Assembly: GCA_009780545.1 (NCBI GenBank)
Contig: WQZW01000112.1
Location: 1 to 5,741 of the forward strand
Direction: 5' to 3'
DNA from: Treponema sp.
Lineage (GTDB): Bacteria > Spirochaetota > Spirochaetia > Treponematales > Breznakiellaceae
Length of the DNA stretch: 5,741 bases
The position numbers were made by a program, and so were the translations under genes. Below are positions 4,672 to 5,741 of this stretch, in pieces. The notes under the pieces are model-generated. The model searched no databases and was not told the origin of the DNA. It was given only the letters and a program-made list of their open reading frames with translations. How positions within the stretch are numbered: position 1 is the first letter of the stretch; each line of letters begins with the position of its first letter.

Positions 4672-5741
4672 CTACCCGGTCTCGCCCTCCGCCTTCGGCA
4701 GCCCCACCTCGAACTCCCGTTCCGCCCCCAGGAAGATGTCCACCAGAACCGGGTCGAACTGGGTTCCCCGGCCCTCGCGGACGATCCGCACCGCCTCATC
4801 GTGGGAAAAGGCCTTCTTGTAGGCCCGCTCCGAGGTGAGCGCGTCGTAAACGTCGGCGATGGCCATGATCCGGCCGAGCAGGGGAATCGTATCGCCGGCC
4901 AGCCCGTAGGGATAGCCCGTGCCGTCCCAGCGTTCGTGGTGGCTTTCGGCGAAAATCTTGGCGTACTTAAGGAAATCGCTCTCGGCGGTCATCGATTCCA
5001 CCTTTTCGACGATCTGCTTTCCCACCAGCGTGTGCCGCTTCATGTCGGCGAACTCATCCTCCGACAGCTTGCCGTTTTTTTTCAAAATGCTGTCGCTGAT
5101 GGCGATCTTCCCCAGGTCGTGGAGCTGGCAGGAGAGGATCAACAGGTCGCTTTCCCCTTTTCCCACCTCGGCCGCGTAGGTTCCGGTCCGCCACAGCTCG
5201 TCCAGGATGATCCTGACCCCCTTCTGGGTCCGCTCGATGTGCTTGCCGGTGGTGTCGTCCCGGTACTCGACCAGCTCGCCCATGGTCTTCAGCAGGGCGT
5301 TCTGTATTTCGAGGATTCCCCGGGTCTTCTCCTGAACCATCTGCTGCAGGTTTTCGTTGAAGTATTCCAGTTCCTTCCGCTGGGCCTCGATCATCAGGTG
5401 GATCTCGATCCGCTTCATAAGAAGGGTCGGCTGGAACGGCTTGGTGATGTAGTCCACGGCCCCCAGCGAAAGCCCCAGAAGCTCGTCGTCGGAACCGGCC
5501 TTCGCCGTCAGGAAGATCACCGGAATCCCCGCCGTCTCCGGTCGTCCCTTCAGCTTCCGGATCGTGTCGTAGCCGTTGGATTCCGGCATGTCGATGTCCA
5601 GCAGGATCAACTCAGGCACATTGCCCTCCAGGATGGCGAACATCTTCTCCGCCGAGGGAGCGGTCGCCACCCGGTACCTGTCCGACAGCAGGTTCTTCCC
5701 GATCTTCAGGTTGGTCGGATTGTCGTCCACCAGGATTATCA
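4672..5741 (-). CDS. Receiver/HD-GYP response regulator, probable cyclic-di-GMP phosphodiesterase (5' partial)
   Basis: A two-component response regulator whose output domain is of the HD-GYP class (RpfG-like), which hydrolyses cyclic-di-GMP in the cytoplasm. The frame is open at the right edge: the last codons upstream read I-I-L before V-D-D-N-P, the acidic pocket opening a receiver domain, so a few N-terminal residues are missing. Counting from the valine codon GTG at 5730, the phosphoacceptor is D45 (LLDIDMP), the conserved threonine is T75 (FLTAK) and the lysine is K97 (ITKPF). A charged helical, coiled-coil-like linker covers about 105-150. The HD-GYP domain runs from about 150 to 340, with HIERTQ at 164-169, HD at 204-205 within LHDLGKIA, H233, HH at 264-265, D269 and GTGYP at 270-274, then IADVYDALTS at 291-300. 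All expected metal-ligand and signature positions appear intact, so catalysis is likely. The partner kinase is not in the window. The stop is TAG at 4674-4672; no convincing terminator follows. Confidence 0.93.
   Translation of the reverse strand, partial: IILVDDNPTNLKIGKNLLSDRYRVATAPSAEKMFAILEGNVPELILLDIDMPESNGYDTIRKLKGRPETAGIPVIFLTAKAGSDDELLGLSLGAVDYITKPFQPTLLMKRIEIHLMIEAQRKELEYFNENLQQMVQEKTRGILEIQNALLKTMGELVEYRDDTTGKHIERTQKGVRIILDELWRTGTYAAEVGKGESDLLILSCQLHDLGKIAISDSILKKNGKLSEDEFADMKRHTLVGKQIVEKVESMTAESDFLKYAKIFAESHHERWDGTGYPYGLAGDTIPLLGRIMAIADVYDALTSERAYKKAFSHDEAVRIVREGRGTQFDPVLVDIFLGAEREFEVGLPKAEGETG

Noticed and set aside
4428..4838. Open frames overlapping the 3' end of the HD-GYP gene in other frames
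   Set aside because: They are shadows of the high-GC HD-GYP coding sequence, with low-complexity Pro/Arg translations.
1..5741. General sequencing error as the cause of all broken frames
   Set aside because: The metH end, the flavodoxin-fold gene and the HD-GYP gene are uninterrupted over about 2.2 kb, and the TAA in the restriction gene is not an indel. The two frameshifts still deserve read-level confirmation.

Overview
The window is a moderately GC-rich bacterial chromosomal segment that starts inside one gene and ends inside another. The taxon cannot be fixed from the sequence. The small flavodoxin-fold protein behind metH resembles proteins I associate with spirochaetes such as free-living or gut treponemes, but that is a weak hint.

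Layout. Bases 1-1124 (+) form a tight two-gene unit. It holds the last ~227 residues of cobalamin-dependent methionine synthase MetH (its AdoMet-binding reactivation domain) and, 17 bases later behind a perfect AGGAGG, a 140-residue flavodoxin-fold protein without a recognisable FMN phosphate loop. A hairpin with a T-tract (1131-1177) probably ends this unit. Bases 1184-3697 (+) hold a decayed single-polypeptide restriction-modification gene (PD-(D/E)XK nuclease plus gamma-type N6-adenine methyltransferase, type IIG/ISP-like). It has an extended -10 promoter, an in-frame ochre stop at codon 8, a frameshift with an apparent loss of target-recognition sequence near 3331-3346, and a 3' end that seems to have been replaced by the tail and terminal repeat of an IS630-like element. 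Bases 3694-4299 (-) are a brnTA toxin-antitoxin module. The BrnA antitoxin is intact, but the BrnT toxin gene is frameshifted after its first dozen codons. Bases 4310-4646 are non-coding and form a ~337-bp element with ~75-80-bp imperfect terminal inverted repeats and several internal hairpins, like a MITE or a non-autonomous repeat. Bases 4672-5741 (-) are a receiver plus HD-GYP response regulator (probable cyclic-di-GMP phosphodiesterase), cut off at its N-terminus by the window edge.

Interpretation. Housekeeping and signalling genes at the two ends are clean. The ~3.5 kb between them looks like a small accessory/defence patch in decay: an inactivated restriction system, an inactivated toxin with a surviving antitoxin, an insertion-sequence relic and a palindromic repeat element. 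I see no wholly new system. The most informative points are the layered lesions in the restriction gene, the shared CTAG that gives stop codons to two convergent reading frames at the apparent IS/chromosome junction, the orphaned BrnA, and the large inverted-repeat element. Lesions are confined to this patch while about 2.2 kb of flanking coding sequence is uninterrupted, which argues for real decay over generally poor sequence quality, though the two frameshifts should be confirmed in reads.
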